Notes under the pieces: generated by a model
The model's input: only the letters and a program-made list of their open reading frames with translations
Told to the model about the DNA's origin: nothing
The model's database searches: none
Shown here: positions 61,626 through 64,000 of the stretch, piece by piece
Position numbering within the stretch: position 1 is the stretch's first letter
How the letters are laid out: every line of letters begins with the position of its first letter
Source: Raphanus sativus
Lineage: Eukaryota > Streptophyta > Magnoliopsida > Brassicales > Brassicaceae
DNA length: 64,000 bases
Reading direction: 5' to 3'
NCBI RefSeq assembly: GCF_000801105.2
Contig: NC_079516.1
Span: forward strand, 3,596,001 to 3,660,000
Program-made: the position numbers and the translations under genes

Positions 61626-62770
61626 AACATGAACTAGGGTTTCATGAACGTTATAAGGAGGTTTCATATTGGGCCCATGAAGTTTGGCTTTGCAAATGAG
61701 AGGAGCTAATAATTTACCCATTGTATGTATATATTTTAATTGCACATAAATTTAATATTAAATCTAATAGAACTGTAATATATAAACTACGGAAAACTGA
61801 ATATTGTAAAAAAATAAAAATTATAAAATTATATCAAACACAGAAACCGGAGATATTCAGAGCAGAATAATTATGTGATTTCAGATTAGCATGTATATAT
61901 ATTCTTCTTTTCTTCCTCACACATAGTTGATGAAACATGTATACAATGCAATGGAAAGTTATTATTTTATTTTTTTGAAAAGAGCAATGGAAAGTTATTA
62001 AGTTATCTTTTTACCCCAATCGATTTTTGTAACAGAAATAATTTCTAAACAAACAAAATAATTTTTATTTAAAATCCAAACCAACTAGACAAATCAATAT
62101 ATTCATACCAAATATTTATTTGGTATTATATTCAAACCAACTATGCAAATCTAATTACTTACTCCCTCCAAACGTATAGTCAGTGAGGAATCTTTTTTAT
62201 AACATTATTGAGAAACTAAAACACACAAAAAATTTATAATATTACCTATTACTAAATCGCATAATTTGTTTCCAAAATCATTATTTTTCCTCAATTTTTG
62301 GATCAGGCTAATTTAGTTTTGAAAAATTAATGTATAGAATCTATCCAAAAAATCTACTTCTTTTATATATCGATTGATTAATTCCACAAATCTCTATATC
62401 AAATATAGCCCACATTCCTTTTACAAGAAAATATGTAGACTACATTTGTGTTAACCAATTTATTCTATACACAGTATATATAGTAAAATTAAACTCACGC
62501 CTATATTATGGAAGTCAATATCTTACACATAAATCTAATTGTATAAATGTTGGATTTTTAATATGGATCTAGTATCAGGGATACAAGATACAAGAAAACG
62601 CAAACAAATAAAATTACTCGATATAATTTAAAATATAACATTTACGTAACACAACTAAATTTAAAAATATAATATTTAGTACAAACAGAAACTAAAAATT
62701 AAAAATGAATATCCGCACATCAAGATTTAGTATTTACTTATAAGAAGAGGTGATTTTACGTTATGTGCTT
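61626..62770. other. Intergenic region right of the secreted protein gene
   Basis: AT-rich DNA. Near 62160 the word ACTCCCTCC recalls a Stowaway end but no partner end was found; near 62710-62731 TATCCGCACATCAAGATTTAG looks like a decayed Helitron 3' end without its hairpin. Confidence 0.4.
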
Positions 62771-63900
62771 TTTTTTTTTTTGAAACACAAATTTTACCAT
62801 TAACTTCAACTAGATTGGTTACAAATGATAGAGGGAATTGTCCATCCTCTTTGATTGAAAGTAAAAACTACAATATCATAAGATAAAACAGATAGATCTT
62901 CAAAAGAAGATGATGACAGCAAACTCAAAACGGTGTTTGAATGCGTCAATGTAGCCTTCACGACATGGTCGGACAGCAAAGAGATAGTCACTTTAAATTG
63001 TGACGTTGACATCCAATCCGCACCTCGGAAACTCGTCGAAACGAATCCCGCTGCATCTTCAGGCCCCGAACGGACCGCTCCACAAGATAGCAAGACGGTT
63101 ATAGATATGGAAAAACACCTCCACAAAAATGGAGGGAGAGCACTCTTTAAGAAAGAGGCAGAGGATGATAATGATGGTCCCGATGAATCCACCGGTAAAT
63201 GGAGAGATTGACTACTCTTCGAACAAGAGGGACGAAACTTTGAAATACCTTGAAACCTTATTGGGCTTGTCAAGCCCACTACAACATGAACATAGCCCAT
63301 ATCATGAGCAAAAGGACACATCGTTCGTCTGTGAAATAATCTGATGGAGGAGACGCCGTTCAAACAACACGGTGAAGGTGATGATGATGATGGAGGGGCA
63401 AGCGGCGTAGGAGGGCCAGCGACCATGGAGATGAAGGAGACAAAGGGCGAGCACAAACGAGACAATCGACAAGTTTTCAGATCTATAACCTGAGTTAAAT
63501 GTGGAACCCCACGAACCCTAGATTTACAAACGTCGAAAACTGAAGCTTGAAGTTGGACTCGGGGTGGTATGAAAGGCGGATGTCGGAGGAGGTTTCCTAG
63601 CCAGGAATATGTTGTAAGGAGGAGCGGAAGAGTGAGCCTTACAGATCTGACTTCTAACAGAACCGGACCAGCAGAGGTATGACTTTGACGTCGCTGAGCA
63701 GAAGAGGCGAGATGTAACCGGGAACCCCCGGGAAAACATGAAATCGAAGACATCTTCGACCAAGGAAAGGTAACACAAGCGGTGAACGGAGAGCGAGATC
63801 TTGAACTTGAGCGGACAGGAGAAGAGAGAGGACAGCACGGCGATTGAAGCGCCCGACGCCAGCGAGCCGTGGCTCTACCGGCGTCGAGAAGAAAATGTTG
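62771..63900 (-). mobile_element. GC-rich poly(A) retroposon (non-LTR type)
   Basis: On the minus strand this ends in a 13-base poly(A) (poly(T) at 62769-62781 on the plus strand) directly after non-coding DNA. It is much more GC-rich than its surroundings. It contains a 315-residue frame at 63753-62806, Ser/Pro/Leu-rich, starting MSSISCFPGGSRLH, with no domain I know. Left of the tail is TGATTTTACGTTATGTGC; a matching duplication on the other side is not in the window, although TGATTACACGT at the very end is partly similar. The 5' boundary is therefore uncertain. Either a non-autonomous LINE/Sadhu-like retroposon or a processed gene copy. Confidence 0.55.
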
Positions 63901-64000
63901 AGGCGGCTCCTCGATTATCGGGACAGGGAGAAAATATTAGGGCGAACTTTAGGATAACTGAGGTAATTTCAAAATATTACAATTATGAATGATTACACGT

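Noticed and set aside
62710..62734. CCGCACATCAAGATTTAG as a Helitron 3' end
   Set aside because: The subterminal hairpin is missing and CTAG is changed to TTAG; no 5' end found. Mentioned only as a possible relic.

Overview
The window is nuclear DNA of a flowering plant of the mustard family, most likely a Brassica-type (mesohexaploid) species. Its genes have many short introns with GT/AG ends, intergenic DNA is AT-rich, and there is one 100-base run of N (54659-54758). The gene order follows the top of Arabidopsis thaliana chromosome 3, as I remember it: VIH2/PPIP5K, SNL1, VHA-G, an ARM-repeat protein, an RNase H protein, an uncharacterised WW-rich protein, MED11, PNSL3, MBD9, ATHB1 and beta-carbonic anhydrase 1 (roughly At3g01310 to At3g01500). 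Several Arabidopsis genes of that interval are absent here and PNSL3 is a broken remnant. This is the pattern expected of one fractionated subgenome copy.

Layout. Positions 1-3324 (-): the 5' part of an inositol pyrophosphate kinase gene running off the left edge. 6559-6888 (+): a small plant-specific protein. 7674-14093 (+): a SIN3-like co-repressor with 22 coding exons that rebuild to 1363 codons in frame. 16007-16622 (-): V-ATPase subunit G. 17461-18495 (+): ARM-repeat protein. 19212-20859 (-): RNase H protein. 22069-22586 (-): uncharacterised conserved protein. 23167-23975 (-): MED11. 24247-24750 (+): PNSL3 pseudogene. 26143-34569 (+): MBD9. 35298-36660 (-): HD-Zip I factor with an upstream peptide uORF at 36762-36851. 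49219-52804 (-): chloroplast beta-carbonic anhydrase. 61107-61622 (+): an orphan-like secreted protein with a 15-residue repeat.

The space between HB1 and the carbonic anhydrase gene (37-49 kb), and the DNA beyond it, is transposon-rich. I could delimit many elements by target-site duplications read directly from the sequence: two hAT elements, Stowaway MITEs (one nested in another), a Tourist-like MITE, four Helitron-like elements (one inside a carbonic anhydrase intron), two SINE-like retroposons, a GC-rich 1.2 kb poly(A) retroposon and a probable second GC-rich retroposon at the right edge. Positions 54200-60380 hold about 18 degenerate copies of a roughly 348-bp tandem repeat with signs of block duplication.

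The genes do not form a pathway; their neighbourhood is ancestral synteny. Several act in chromatin and transcription (SNL, MBD9, MED11, HB1), and others in inositol pyrophosphate signalling, the proton pump and photosynthetic carbon supply. I found no clearly new multi-gene system. The most unusual items are the secreted repeat protein, the GC-rich retroposons, the fold-back hAT element and the higher-order structure of the satellite.
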